Assembly (NCBI GenBank): GCA_020050835.1
Contig: JAGVKB010000142.1
Coordinates: 124,001 to 188,000 of the forward strand
DNA: 64,000 nt
DNA from: Candidatus Obscuribacterales bacterium
GTDB lineage: Bacteria > Cyanobacteriota > Vampirovibrionia > Obscuribacterales > Obscuribacteraceae
Direction of reading: 5' to 3'
Below, piece by piece: positions 43,471 to 51,978 of this stretch. The number at the start of each line of letters is the position of its first letter. Positions within the stretch are counted from its first letter, which is position 1. The notes below the pieces were generated by a model. The model saw only the letters and a program-made list of their open reading frames with translations, was not told the origin of the DNA and did no database searches. The position numbers and the translations under genes are program-made.

Positions 43471-44693
43471 TATCGTACCTTCCGCTCGTCGGTCTGTTCG
43501 TAGTCATCATCTTCTTCCATGGTGCCACGATCTCGCGAAACCGAAAGTAGAATTCCCACCATTCCCAGCGTTATCACAAGCGAGCTGCCGCCATAACTGA
43601 TAAATGGGAGCGTGATGCCTGTTACCGGCAATAGTCCGGTAGTTACCATTATGTTGACGAGAGCTTGCAAGCAGATCGAGCTGGTAATTCCAATCGCCAA
43701 CAAGCGACCGAATAGCGTGCGGGCCTGTAAGGCCGTTTTAAATCCATAGTAGCCGAACAAAGTAAATAAACAGAGCAAGACCAAACAACCGAGTATGCCG
43801 AACTCTTCGGCGATCACGGCAAAGATGAAATCGGCGTGTTGAACCGGGAGGTAATACAACTTCTGCAACGATCGTCCGAATCCGCATCCCCACAGACCGC
43901 CCGAGCCGATTGCCAGGATAGATTGAATGATATTCCAACCCTCCTTCTGGGGAGAATTGTAGGGATTCAGCCAGCTGTGGATCCGAGCCATTTGATAAGG
44001 CGTCTTGGTGATATGGTGCCAAACCAGCCAGGCACCGCCAGTGACTGAACCGAAGATCAAAAGTGAGTTCGTTCCGCTTACATACAAGAGTGACATGAGG
44101 GCACCCATGATCATGAGGGCGGTGCCAAGGTCGGGCTGTTTGACTACAATGCCGGCGACAATCATCGTCACCACGATGCGCGACAGCACCTGCCGGTGCC
44201 ACCAGAAATACTTGGACAAGCCAGATGCCATCAGTAGAATCAGGCTAACTTTGGCGAACTCGGATGGTTGAAACTGCAACGGGCCGACTGCGAGCCAACG
44301 GCTTGATCCCATCGTAGTGATCGACAAGCCGGGCACCATCGTCAATAGAACCAAAGCCATCGACGCAAGTGCGAGCGGCCAGGCCCATTTCCGCAGGCGG
44401 CGATAGTCCAGCCTGCTCATCCAGAACATCACGAACAGTCCGATTACACAGGCAATCGCCTGGCGTCTCAAGAACGCCGTCGAGTCCTGATAGCTTTGCA
44501 GCGCTTCCGGTGCAGAGGCACTGTAGACAGCCATCAGACCGAAGCAAACAAGTGTGAGGGTGAGGCTAATGATGGCGCGATTCGCCAGCCCGCGGAACTC
44601 GGTTCCGGGAGCTGCAGTTTGGCTCGACGCCTGCCCCTTAGGCTGACGGCGCAAGCCTCTTGAGTCTTGCGTGGACAAGATCTTTGAAGACAC
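43470..44693 (-). CDS. ftsW: FtsW, lipid II polymerase of the division septum (SEDS family)
   Basis: The SEDS glycosyltransferase FtsW polymerises peptidoglycan at the septum with its partner PBP. About ten transmembrane helices span residues 40-390, with the conserved VKQPDLGTALMI region and the PVTGITLPFISYGGSS loop near the C-terminus. A polar N-terminal tail of about 37 residues precedes helix 1. The start is GTG at 44693, inside the end of murD (56-base overlap), with GAGG upstream; no alternative start closer to helix 1 is visible. Gene order murD-ftsW-murG matches a shortened dcw cluster. Confidence 0.96.
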   Translation of the reverse strand: MSSKILSTQDSRGLRRQPKGQASSQTAAPGTEFRGLANRAIISLTLTLVCFGLMAVYSASAPEALQSYQDSTAFLRRQAIACVIGLFVMFWMSRLDYRRLRKWAWPLALASMALVLLTMVPGLSITTMGSSRWLAVGPLQFQPSEFAKVSLILLMASGLSKYFWWHRQVLSRIVVTMIVAGIVVKQPDLGTALMIMGALMSLLYVSGTNSLLIFGSVTGGAWLVWHHITKTPYQMARIHSWLNPYNSPQKEGWNIIQSILAIGSGGLWGCGFGRSLQKLYYLPVQHADFIFAVIAEEFGILGCLVLLCLFTLFGYYGFKTALQARTLFGRLLAIGITSSICLQALVNIMVTTGLLPVTGITLPFISYGGSSLVITLGMVGILLSVSRDRGTMEEDDDYEQTDERKVR

Positions 44694-46011
44694 GCCCTCG
44701 ATCCTCGTAATCCTTGAACATATCGAAGCTGGCGCATGCCGGCGACAAAAGCACCGGACCTAGCCTCAGCTGTCCACCCAACTCGATCGCCTCCTCCATC
44801 GAGCCAGCACGATGAATCTGCTCGAAACCATACTGCCTGAATGCTTGCTCGAACCGGTCGGCAGCTTCGCCGATCAAGATCGTCGCTGCTGCATAACGCT
44901 TTGCCGAATCGACAAACTCTTCGAGCGCAGTTCCCTTGTCACGCCCACCGGCGATCAACACGACTTTCTTGTCGGGAAAAGCTTCCAATGCTTTGATTGC
45001 TGATGCTGTATTTGTTGCTTTTGAATCGTTAAAATATGGCACACCATCGACGGTGGCGACATATTCGAGCCGATGCTCGAGCGCCTTGAAATCCTTGAGA
45101 TGAGACTCGATCTCGGCCGGCTGAAGGTCGAGCAGTGCACCAACCGAAATAGCTGCCAGCGCATTCTCGAGATTGTGCCGTCCAATGATCTGGAGTTCTT
45201 GCTGCGCGCAGACGACACTCGTTCTGCCGTATATACGATAAGAGAGAAACTCATGTTTCATGAAAGCTCCCTGCACCGCATTATCCAAGCCGGTAGAGAC
45301 CGAAAATGGAAAGATCTCTGCGCGCGCATTGACACTGGCCACGGTGGGATCATCATGGTTAAGCACAGCATATTGGTCAGATTCTTGATTGGCGAATAAC
45401 TTTCGTTTCGCCTCAATATAGCTGTTGAGATCGCCGTGCCAGTCGAGATGGTCGGGGGTGAGATTGAGCCAGACAGCTATTTTGGGCGAAAAGGCCGAGC
45501 AGTAAGTTAGCTGATATGAGCTCACTTCTGCAATCAGAAAGTCCGGCTTCTTAGCCAGCTGATCCAGGATCGGCACTCCGAAATTGCCGCAGGCCGGCGC
45601 CACCCGCCCGGTTTTAGTGAGCATGTGGCTTACCAGCGCGCAGGTGGTCGACTTGCCGTTTGTGCCGGTAATAGCGATGATTGGGATTGAGGTTTCGCGA
45701 TAGGCGAGCTCGACGTCGCAAATCACCTCTTTCCTGAGAGCATTTGCCTTTTGAATAACATCTGAGGTCGGTCGAATACCCGGGCTGACGATTATCAAAT
45801 CAGCCTGGGAAATTGCCTGGTCGGAATGGCCACCGAACTCTACTTGGACACCAAGCGCTTCGAGCTCTTTAACTTTCTGTTCGCTGCCGGCACCGTTCGA
45901 GCTTTCGGACATGAGCACCGACGCGCCTTGGCCTGACAGATATGCTGCCGCCGAGGCGCCACTACGCCCGAGACCCAGTACCGTAACTCGTTTTCTTGCC
46001 CAGTCAGCCAC
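44638..46011 (-). CDS. murD: UDP-N-acetylmuramoylalanine--D-glutamate ligase
   Basis: MurD adds D-glutamate to UDP-MurNAc-L-Ala in the cytoplasm. The N-terminal Rossmann part (VTVLGLGRSGASAAAYL), the ATP-binding GTNGKSTTCALV loop, the NLTPDHLDWH motif and the C-terminal FNDSKATN segment are typical of Mur ligases. The 457-residue length fits. The start codon is GTG at 46011 with only a weak ribosome site. The stop lies 56 bases inside the ftsW gene. A secreted TPR gene precedes it by 30 bases on the same strand and may share the transcript. Confidence 0.96.
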   Translation of the reverse strand: MADWARKRVTVLGLGRSGASAAAYLSGQGASVLMSESSNGAGSEQKVKELEALGVQVEFGGHSDQAISQADLIIVSPGIRPTSDVIQKANALRKEVICDVELAYRETSIPIIAITGTNGKSTTCALVSHMLTKTGRVAPACGNFGVPILDQLAKKPDFLIAEVSSYQLTYCSAFSPKIAVWLNLTPDHLDWHGDLNSYIEAKRKLFANQESDQYAVLNHDDPTVASVNARAEIFPFSVSTGLDNAVQGAFMKHEFLSYRIYGRTSVVCAQQELQIIGRHNLENALAAISVGALLDLQPAEIESHLKDFKALEHRLEYVATVDGVPYFNDSKATNTASAIKALEAFPDKKVVLIAGGRDKGTALEEFVDSAKRYAAATILIGEAADRFEQAFRQYGFEQIHRAGSMEEAIELGGQLRLGPVLLSPACASFDMFKDYEDRGRVFKDLVHARLKRLAPSA

Positions 46012-46041
46012 AGCGGTATTGTAACAGGTGGCTTGTCAAGT

Positions 46042-47925
46042 TTACCTTGGGGATTTTTGTTGTTTCTCTTTCTGCTCGAGTTTATAGGCTTTCTCTTCTA
46101 GCTTGGCGATGCGCTTATTGAGCTTCTCTAGCTCCTTCGGCGGCAAGTTTGGTGAAAGAGAAATAAAAGCTTTATATTGAGTGATTGATTCATGAAGCTC
46201 GCTCGAGTTGAGCGGGCTCATTTTTTCCAGCGTCTGGGCCAGACCCATGTGCGCATCGGCCACCACTGGATTACCGTAAATCGCCGCATGATACTTATCG
46301 ACCGCGCTGGCCAGCTGCTTCTTCCTTGCCAGGTCGTCAGCCATGGTGAGATCTTGCCTAGCAACTTCCTTGGCCTTTACGACCTGGTCCAGTCCTCGCT
46401 TGGCTCTGTCAGCTCCGCCCGGCGCCATCGCTCCTTTCTTGTAGGCCGCCTCGGCTGTATTGAGGTCTTTGATCATCAAAGCAAGGTCACCAACAGCCAA
46501 TATCTGTTTTGTATCGGTGGCAGTGCTCAAAACACCGGTCATCTGATCGCTGGCTTCCTTGTATTTGTTTTGCGCCAGGAGAGCTTCTGCATATGCGATG
46601 CGTTCACCGTCGGTCTTAGGAGTTCCAATTTGAGCGAGATCGACAGTTTGGCCAGACAGAGCACGCAGCTTGGCTTCGGCCAAGCGAAGCTCCAGATCAT
46701 TAGGATTCATTTTGATCGCTTGCTGAAGCTGTTGGTCGGCCTTTTCCCATTCGTTGGACATGGAGAATGCACCGGTGGCTTCCTTTTGCGCCTTCAGATA
46801 ATAACAACGAGTCAGACCCTTGGCTGCATCAGAATTTTGCGGAGCAGTGCTCAAGACGGCCTGATATTCTTTCAAGGCATCGTCGAGCTTTTCAAGCTTC
46901 AAACTTTGATCGGCGATCGTCATATGCAGAACTGCGTTATCCGGCATTATCTCGAGGCCAGAACGCAGTTCTGAGATAGACAGCTCAAGATCGCCTCGAT
47001 TGGCGCGAATGTCTGCAATTTTCAAGTAAGGAGCAGCATTTTCAGGCTTGATTCTGATCGACTCTTGCAGCTCCTTTACGGCAGCAACTGTATTTCCTTG
47101 CGCTGCATAAGCTTCTCCAAGCGCCTGGTGAACCGGAGCGCTGTTGGGATACTGATATAAAGATGTGTTAAGTTCTTTGATCGCTTCGTCAATCCGGCCT
47201 TGTTGAAGATTGACCTGGCCCATGCCGTAATGCGCGGTCGAGTTACCTGAGTTGATTGTTACTGCCTTCTTGAAGTTGTCGGCGGCTTCAGACAGGCTGT
47301 TTTGATTGAGCTTGATCAATCCAAGTTGTCCAAAAGCTTCAGAATACTGTGGATCGTTAACAGTCGCCTCCTTGAACTCATTGGCAGCTTCGTCCTGGCG
47401 TCCTTGCTCCTTATAGACCATTCCAAGGTTGAAATGCGCTTCCGGCATGGTCGGATCTGTGCTCAGCGCATCTTTGGCCTCTGACTCGGCCTGCTTCAAG
47501 ATTGACTCCCGATTCTTCTGCACGGTCAACGAAGACGATTGCAGGCGGTTGAGCAAGCACATCGCCTTACCGCTATGAGCCATGGCATTTCTAGGATCCA
47601 GCTCGAGCGCCTTGTCAAACTGCTCCATTGCGCCATCGAGCTTGAATTGTTTCCCCAGTGCCATACCGAGTCCAGCAATGGCCGGTACATTTTTCGTGTT
47701 TCGATTAATCGCCTGGCGATAGAGCTCGGCAGCATCAGCATACTTAGCTTTGAGCATGAGCTCATCGGCCATCATGACGTCGCGCTCGATCTTGGCCTTG
47801 ATTAGCTTCTTACTTTTCGCAGCGATCAAGGAATTGTCCGCTGCCACTCCCGGAAATGCACCGGCAAGACTGATTGCGCTGGACAAAGCTAGCAGTACAA
47901 CAGATAAATGGATGGTTGGTTTCAT
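46042..47925 (-). CDS. Secreted protein made almost wholly of TPR repeats
   Basis: About 627 residues: a signal peptide ending near GVAA, then consecutive TPR units from about 45 to 620 (for example AIAGLGMALGKQFKLDGAME and AHYGMGQVNLQQGRIDEAIKE), and a Lys/Glu/Gln-rich coiled tail. ATG 47934 also fits the frame, but its AGGA is directly adjacent; ATG 47925 has the AGGA at nine bases, so I choose it. It is the first gene of the run that continues into murD-ftsW-murG, which suggests a role in envelope assembly, by location only. A fourth secreted TPR gene in one window makes this a local theme. Confidence 0.87.
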   Translation of the reverse strand: MKPTIHLSVVLLALSSAISLAGAFPGVAADNSLIAAKSKKLIKAKIERDVMMADELMLKAKYADAAELYRQAINRNTKNVPAIAGLGMALGKQFKLDGAMEQFDKALELDPRNAMAHSGKAMCLLNRLQSSSLTVQKNRESILKQAESEAKDALSTDPTMPEAHFNLGMVYKEQGRQDEAANEFKEATVNDPQYSEAFGQLGLIKLNQNSLSEAADNFKKAVTINSGNSTAHYGMGQVNLQQGRIDEAIKELNTSLYQYPNSAPVHQALGEAYAAQGNTVAAVKELQESIRIKPENAAPYLKIADIRANRGDLELSISELRSGLEIMPDNAVLHMTIADQSLKLEKLDDALKEYQAVLSTAPQNSDAAKGLTRCYYLKAQKEATGAFSMSNEWEKADQQLQQAIKMNPNDLELRLAEAKLRALSGQTVDLAQIGTPKTDGERIAYAEALLAQNKYKEASDQMTGVLSTATDTKQILAVGDLALMIKDLNTAEAAYKKGAMAPGGADRAKRGLDQVVKAKEVARQDLTMADDLARKKQLASAVDKYHAAIYGNPVVADAHMGLAQTLEKMSPLNSSELHESITQYKAFISLSPNLPPKELEKLNKRIAKLEEKAYKLEQKEKQQKSPR

Positions 47926-48122
47926 TTGGCTCATTCCTGGTGATATCCGATTTCAAGGCATCCTGCATCTATATAAATAGGATGCGATGTCGCCGAAAAA
48001 TTCCGCCTCAGCATAGCAGCCAGAATTCTAAACCGGTGACGCTATCATATTTACTTACGCCAATCACATGTTAACAGACCGGCCGACCGAAGCCGGTCCG
48101 CCAATGTCAAGATCCAATGGGC

Positions 48123-48139
48123 AGGAGGTTCAAGCAGTG
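48123..48139 (+). promoter_or_regulatory. Ribosome site that fixes the yebC start at GTG 48137
   Basis: AGGAGG (48123-48128) lies eight bases before GTG 48137. The frame is open upstream to 48068, but conservation of the family begins exactly at this GTG with SGHSKWANIK, so the upstream ATG codons are not starts. Confidence 0.85.
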
Positions 48140-48895
48140 TCCGGGCATTCGAAATGGGCCAATATCAAACGGCAAAAGGCAGTTGTCGATGCAAAGAAAG
48201 GCGCGGTCTACGCAAAAATGTCGCGCGAAATCATTGTGGCGGCCAAACTCGGTGGTGGCGATCCCAATGGAAACTTTCGGCTGCGCCAGGCGATTGACCG
48301 GGCCAAAGCCGAAGGTGTACCCAACGACAATATCCAGCGCGCGATTGAAAAGGGAGCGGGCGCTGGCGGACAGGACAATCTCGAGGAGCTTACATACGAA
48401 GGTTATGGACCGGGCGGTGTGGCAATCATGGCGCGTTGCGCGACAGACAACCGAAACCGGACCGCTGGTGACTTGCGCAGCTATTTCTCGAAATACGGTG
48501 GAAATATGGGTGAAACCGGTTGCGTCGGCTGGATGTTCAAGGAGCGGGCGGAGATTTCCATTGAAAGAACGCCTTCCCTCAATGAAGACGATCTCCTTCT
48601 AGCCGCTGTTGATGCTGGTGCAGACGACATAGATACATCCGACGAGGAAAGTGTAACGGTGATCTGCCAGGCTCATGGCGTAGAAGCGGTGCGTGATGCC
48701 CTGGCGAAAGCGGGCTACCAAGTGACAGCGGCAGACGTAACGATGGCTCCCATGTCTACTGTAGCGATCACTGAGTTAGATCAGGCCAAGCAATTGTTGC
48801 GATTGCTCGAAGCGCTCGAGAATCAGGATGATGTGCAGCATGTCTATGCCAATTTCGACATGGACACCAAGCTTTTACAAGCCTGCATGCCATAA
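48137..48895 (+). CDS. yebC: YebC/PmpR-family protein (TACO1-like translational regulator)
   Basis: The family opens with MSGHSKWANIKRQK, seen here as V(M)SGHSKWANIKRQKAVVDAKKG, and continues with the GGGDPNGNFRLRQAID and NRTAGDLRSYFSKYGGN blocks. The 252-residue length is usual. Family members were first described as transcription factors, and more recent work links them to relief of ribosome stalling at proline-rich stretches. This genome encodes long proline-rich linkers (33.2 kb, 27.2 kb), so such a factor would be useful, although that is only suggestive. A perfect hairpin terminator follows the stop. It stands alone, between a divergent TPR gene and an RlpA-like gene. Confidence 0.95.
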   Translation: MSGHSKWANIKRQKAVVDAKKGAVYAKMSREIIVAAKLGGGDPNGNFRLRQAIDRAKAEGVPNDNIQRAIEKGAGAGGQDNLEELTYEGYGPGGVAIMARCATDNRNRTAGDLRSYFSKYGGNMGETGCVGWMFKERAEISIERTPSLNEDDLLLAAVDAGADDIDTSDEESVTVICQAHGVEAVRDALAKAGYQVTAADVTMAPMSTVAITELDQAKQLLRLLEALENQDDVQHVYANFDMDTKLLQACMP

Positions 48896-49552
48896 CTAAT
48901 CGTTATTGCTAAGCGCTCAAGACTTTCAACAGACGATTTTGCTAGCAAAATCGTCTGTTTTGGTGGCATGAAGTATCCGCAAAACTGCGTGCAAAGTGGA
49001 TGCAAATCGACAAGCACCTGCAACAAAAGGTTACTTACAACCACCCCCTTAAAACTCGTCGATGTCAGCAGCCGGAGAGTCGCACTAGACAGTACATAGG
49101 TCAATTTCAAACGGACTCGACTACAGGGAAAGTCTGGAAATTAGGAGGCAATTAAGCAAAGTGTTACAGACCGTAACCAGATCAACTTGACATGCCACCA
49201 CGCCAACAATTCTAAATTTGCGCTAAGGCTGGAAAGCATGCAGCACTTAGCCGGTATATCGACCGCATACGCTAGAACCACAGATCGCCGAGCCGTCAAT
49301 CCCATTAGATTTAAATTTTTCCAAGATTTTCGCAATTCATGCACAGCGCGAAAATATTCAGGTTGCCAGCAAGACTTTGACGTGCCACCAACCCGTTTGG
49401 TAACTTGACGCTCGCTTCGGAGGTCGTCCCTGCGCTTCGGATGGCCTTGCTAAAAAGAAAGGTTCGTAAAGCCTAACAGTAGTTTGGATTTCAATCCGTG
49501 TACTAATTGACTGGATCGGTAAGACAGCCAGAAAGCTAGATAGGAGCAGTTC
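48896..49552. other. Long intergenic region between yebC and the rlpA-like gene
   Basis: These 657 bases contain the yebC terminator (48928-48961) and a 14-base direct repeat TTGACRTGCCACCA at 49187-49200 and 49377-49390 (one mismatch). There is also an isolated AGGAGG near 49144-49149 that leads only to a nine-codon frame. Reading frames of 67-88 codons here lack start signals. A small RNA is possible but I have no structural evidence for one. Confidence 0.45.
48928..48961 (+). terminator. Rho-independent terminator of yebC
   Basis: A perfect inverted repeat (48928-48959) centred on GCTAGC forms a stem AACAGACGATTTTGC with its complement, followed by TTTT. It lies 33 bases after the yebC stop. 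Being A/T-flanked on both sides it could also act on minus-strand transcripts. Confidence 0.85.
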
Positions 49553-50368
49553 GTGAAGCGATCCAAAATCAGATATGTGCTAAATGTCGCCTTGGTGCTG
49601 GCGCCGGTAATGTGCTTGAGTCAGGGTCATGCTCGTGCCACCACTATCCAAGGACTCAGTCCGGAGGTACAGTCGACTGTTTGGCAAGAAGAGTCACAGG
49701 AGCTAGCTTCTGTATCGTTGAACGGAAAGGAGCTCATTACGTTTCGCTGTGAAGCGGGCAATGGCTCGGCTAGTACCAAAGCCGACGAGCTGGCCGGCAA
49801 ACTGCAAGACTTGCTCGAAGACAAGAAGTTCGACGCCAATACTATTTTGCCGGCCAAATCCGGCGCACTGAGTACAGTACAACGGGACGGCAATACCGTC
49901 ATCTCGTTTGATTCGGGCTCGACCAGTAGCGATGAAGACTCCACAGCGCTGGTAACCAGCTGGAAAGTCGTTAATGTGATTCGCACCGCTTTTGGTGTCC
50001 CGTTGCTACCCTCCTCCTACCTCAAGCTGGTGGATCAAGCCGAGCAGAAGGTAGCTGCCGACGGTGTCAATGGCACCTTCAGCGGGCAGGCTTCCTGGTA
50101 CGGTGGACAGTTCCATGGGCGCAAAACATCAGACGGACATCGCTACGATCAAGAGAAGATGACGGCTGCACATCGCAGCTTGCCGTTCGGGACTAAGCTT
50201 TTGGTAATGAATCGTAAGACAGGCACATCTTGTATAGTCGAAGTCAATGATCGTGGGCCGTTTGTTGCCGACCGGGTGATCGACCTTTCACGGGCAGCGG
50301 CGCGTCAATTGAACATGCTCTCCTCGGGCGTAGCACTTGTCGACTGCTTGGTAATCGGCGGACAATAG
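49553..50368 (+). CDS. rlpA: RlpA-like double-psi beta-barrel (septal lytic transglycosylase type) protein
   Basis: The 271-residue protein starts with a signal peptide (to about residue 26). A middle region of about 150 residues is unassigned. The double-psi beta-barrel of RlpA occupies about 180-270: GQASWYGGQFHGRKTSDG, MTAAHRSLPFGTKL and VEVNDRGPFVADRVIDLS. The His and Asp in those segments are the residues used by RlpA-type glycosidases to cut glycan strands lacking stem peptides. No C-terminal SPOR domain is present, unlike E. coli RlpA, so septal targeting must differ. The start is GTG at 49553 with AGGAG seven bases upstream. Translation ends 82 bases before gltX. Confidence 0.88.
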   Translation: MKRSKIRYVLNVALVLAPVMCLSQGHARATTIQGLSPEVQSTVWQEESQELASVSLNGKELITFRCEAGNGSASTKADELAGKLQDLLEDKKFDANTILPAKSGALSTVQRDGNTVISFDSGSTSSDEDSTALVTSWKVVNVIRTAFGVPLLPSSYLKLVDQAEQKVAADGVNGTFSGQASWYGGQFHGRKTSDGHRYDQEKMTAAHRSLPFGTKLLVMNRKTGTSCIVEVNDRGPFVADRVIDLSRAAARQLNMLSSGVALVDCLVIGGQ

Positions 50369-50421
50369 TCTTACCGGCGACAGAGCGCTGATTGCGGTCT
50401 GTGTCTTAATGCGCCGAGCCC

Positions 50422-50444
50422 AGGTTCGCTTGACAAGCGAACCT
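50422..50444 (+). promoter_or_regulatory. Hairpin between the rlpA-like gene and gltX
   Basis: AGGTTCGC and GCGAACCT form a perfect 8-base stem (11 bases of symmetry in total) with a 7-base loop, ending six bases before ATG 50451. It may terminate the preceding transcript weakly or control gltX translation. It argues against the far upstream ATG at 50409 as the gltX start. Confidence 0.4.
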
Positions 50445-50450
50445 GTTAAA

Positions 50451-51944
50451 ATGCCTGCAGAATGGTATTTTGGTAAACACGTGCCAGACCAAGTAAGAGT
50501 ACGAATAGCGCCCAGCCCGACCGGCAATCTCCACCTGGGGACGGCTCGCACGGCGCTCTACAATTACCTATATGCTCGACGCCACCACGGCACATTCGTA
50601 TTCAGGCTCGAAGACACCGATGAGGAACGCTCGGATGAGACGTTCACGCAAGACATCATCGACGGGCTGACATGGCTGGACATCAAATGGGATGAAGGTC
50701 CCGATATCGGTGGACCGTTTGCTCCTTACCGGCAAACGGAAAAGATCGACCATTACAACAACGTCGCCAACCAGCTAATCTCGCGGGGGCTTGCCTATCT
50801 TTGTTTCTGCAGCCCCGACGAGCTCAACGAGATGAGAGAGGAGCAAAAGGAGCAAGGCGGGCTCACGCGTTACGACGGACGTTGTCGTCATATCTCCGCG
50901 GAGAAACGTGCATCGCATGAGGAACAGGAGCGAATTCCGTCAATCCGCTTCATCGTCGACGAGCCGCGCGTGATCAGCTGGCATGACGCGATTAAAGGCG
51001 AGATCAATATCGACAGCTCCGATTTAGGCGGCGACATGGTGATCGTCAAGTCCAACGGCGTAGCCATCTACAATTTTGCTGTGGTCGTCGATGATTTGGA
51101 CATGAAGATGACGCATGTCATCAGAGGCGAAGACCATATTCACAATACAGCTAAACAACTGCTGCTCTACGAAGCGCTGGGTAAAACAGCACCGGAGTTC
51201 GGCCATGTCGCTTTGATCTTCGACCATGAGCGGCGCAAGTTGTCCAAGCGGCATCACGGAGAGGCTGTTCATATCGACAAGTATCGACGTGACGGCTACA
51301 TGCCGGAGGCGCTGGTGAATTACCTCGCACAGATGAGCTGGTCCCCGGCCGAAGGCAAAGAGATCTTCACTCTAGCGGAAGGATGCGAGATGTTCGACCT
51401 CTCCCGCGTGAGCAAAAGCCCGGCTATTTTTGATATTCAGAAGCTTCACTGGTTCAATGGGCATTACATTCGGCATCTGCCATTAACGCTGATCACCGAG
51501 CGTGCCAAGCCATTTTTAGCGTCATTCGATCTTTCCGCTTACTCTCACCACGAGATCGAGCAGATAGTGGCATGCTTGAGAGAGAGCCTGACTGTACTAT
51601 CGGAGATTACGCCAGCCAGCAAGTTCTTCTTTGACAAGGCGATCGTTATTCCTCAGGACTTGCAGGACTCACTACTATCCAAACAATCCTCCCGTTCGGT
51701 TCTCAGCAAATTACTTGAAAAGACAAAACTGATGCCTTTTGGAGATCATGCCGGCTGCAAGGCCATTGTCGACTCGGTCGGCAAAGAGTTAGGCGTCAAG
51801 GGTAAGGACCTTTACTGGCCGGTGCGAGCAGCATTATCTGGGGCCACCCAGGGACCGGATCTCGGCTCTATGATCTCGCTGTTAGGCGAAGCTCGAGTAA
51901 AATCCAGAGTCGAATCAGCGCTGGCATTGTGTCCGCAGTTGTAG
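50451..51944 (+). CDS. gltX: Glutamyl-tRNA synthetase
   Basis: This class I synthetase charges tRNA-Glu (and often tRNA-Gln in bacteria lacking GlnRS). The HIGH-type motif is PSPTGNLHLGTARTA and the KMSKS-type motif is KLSKRHHGEAV; the FRLEDTDEERS block is also diagnostic. About 497 residues, with the anticodon-binding helical region at the C-terminus. The frame is open to 50409. Starts at 50451 (ATG) and 50481 (GTG, giving VPDQVRVRIAPSP) are both possible and neither has a strong ribosome site; I chose the ATG just after the hairpin. It is followed 34 bases later by cysS, a pairing often seen in bacteria. Confidence 0.95.
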   Translation: MPAEWYFGKHVPDQVRVRIAPSPTGNLHLGTARTALYNYLYARRHHGTFVFRLEDTDEERSDETFTQDIIDGLTWLDIKWDEGPDIGGPFAPYRQTEKIDHYNNVANQLISRGLAYLCFCSPDELNEMREEQKEQGGLTRYDGRCRHISAEKRASHEEQERIPSIRFIVDEPRVISWHDAIKGEINIDSSDLGGDMVIVKSNGVAIYNFAVVVDDLDMKMTHVIRGEDHIHNTAKQLLLYEALGKTAPEFGHVALIFDHERRKLSKRHHGEAVHIDKYRRDGYMPEALVNYLAQMSWSPAEGKEIFTLAEGCEMFDLSRVSKSPAIFDIQKLHWFNGHYIRHLPLTLITERAKPFLASFDLSAYSHHEIEQIVACLRESLTVLSEITPASKFFFDKAIVIPQDLQDSLLSKQSSRSVLSKLLEKTKLMPFGDHAGCKAIVDSVGKELGVKGKDLYWPVRAALSGATQGPDLGSMISLLGEARVKSRVESALALCPQL

Positions 51945-51978
51945 ACAGCTTACGCCTACCCCAGTCAGACGGTCAGAT

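Noticed and set aside
48844-49110. 88-residue minus-strand frame
   Set aside because: It runs through the yebC terminator and the 3' end of yebC, and has no start signal.
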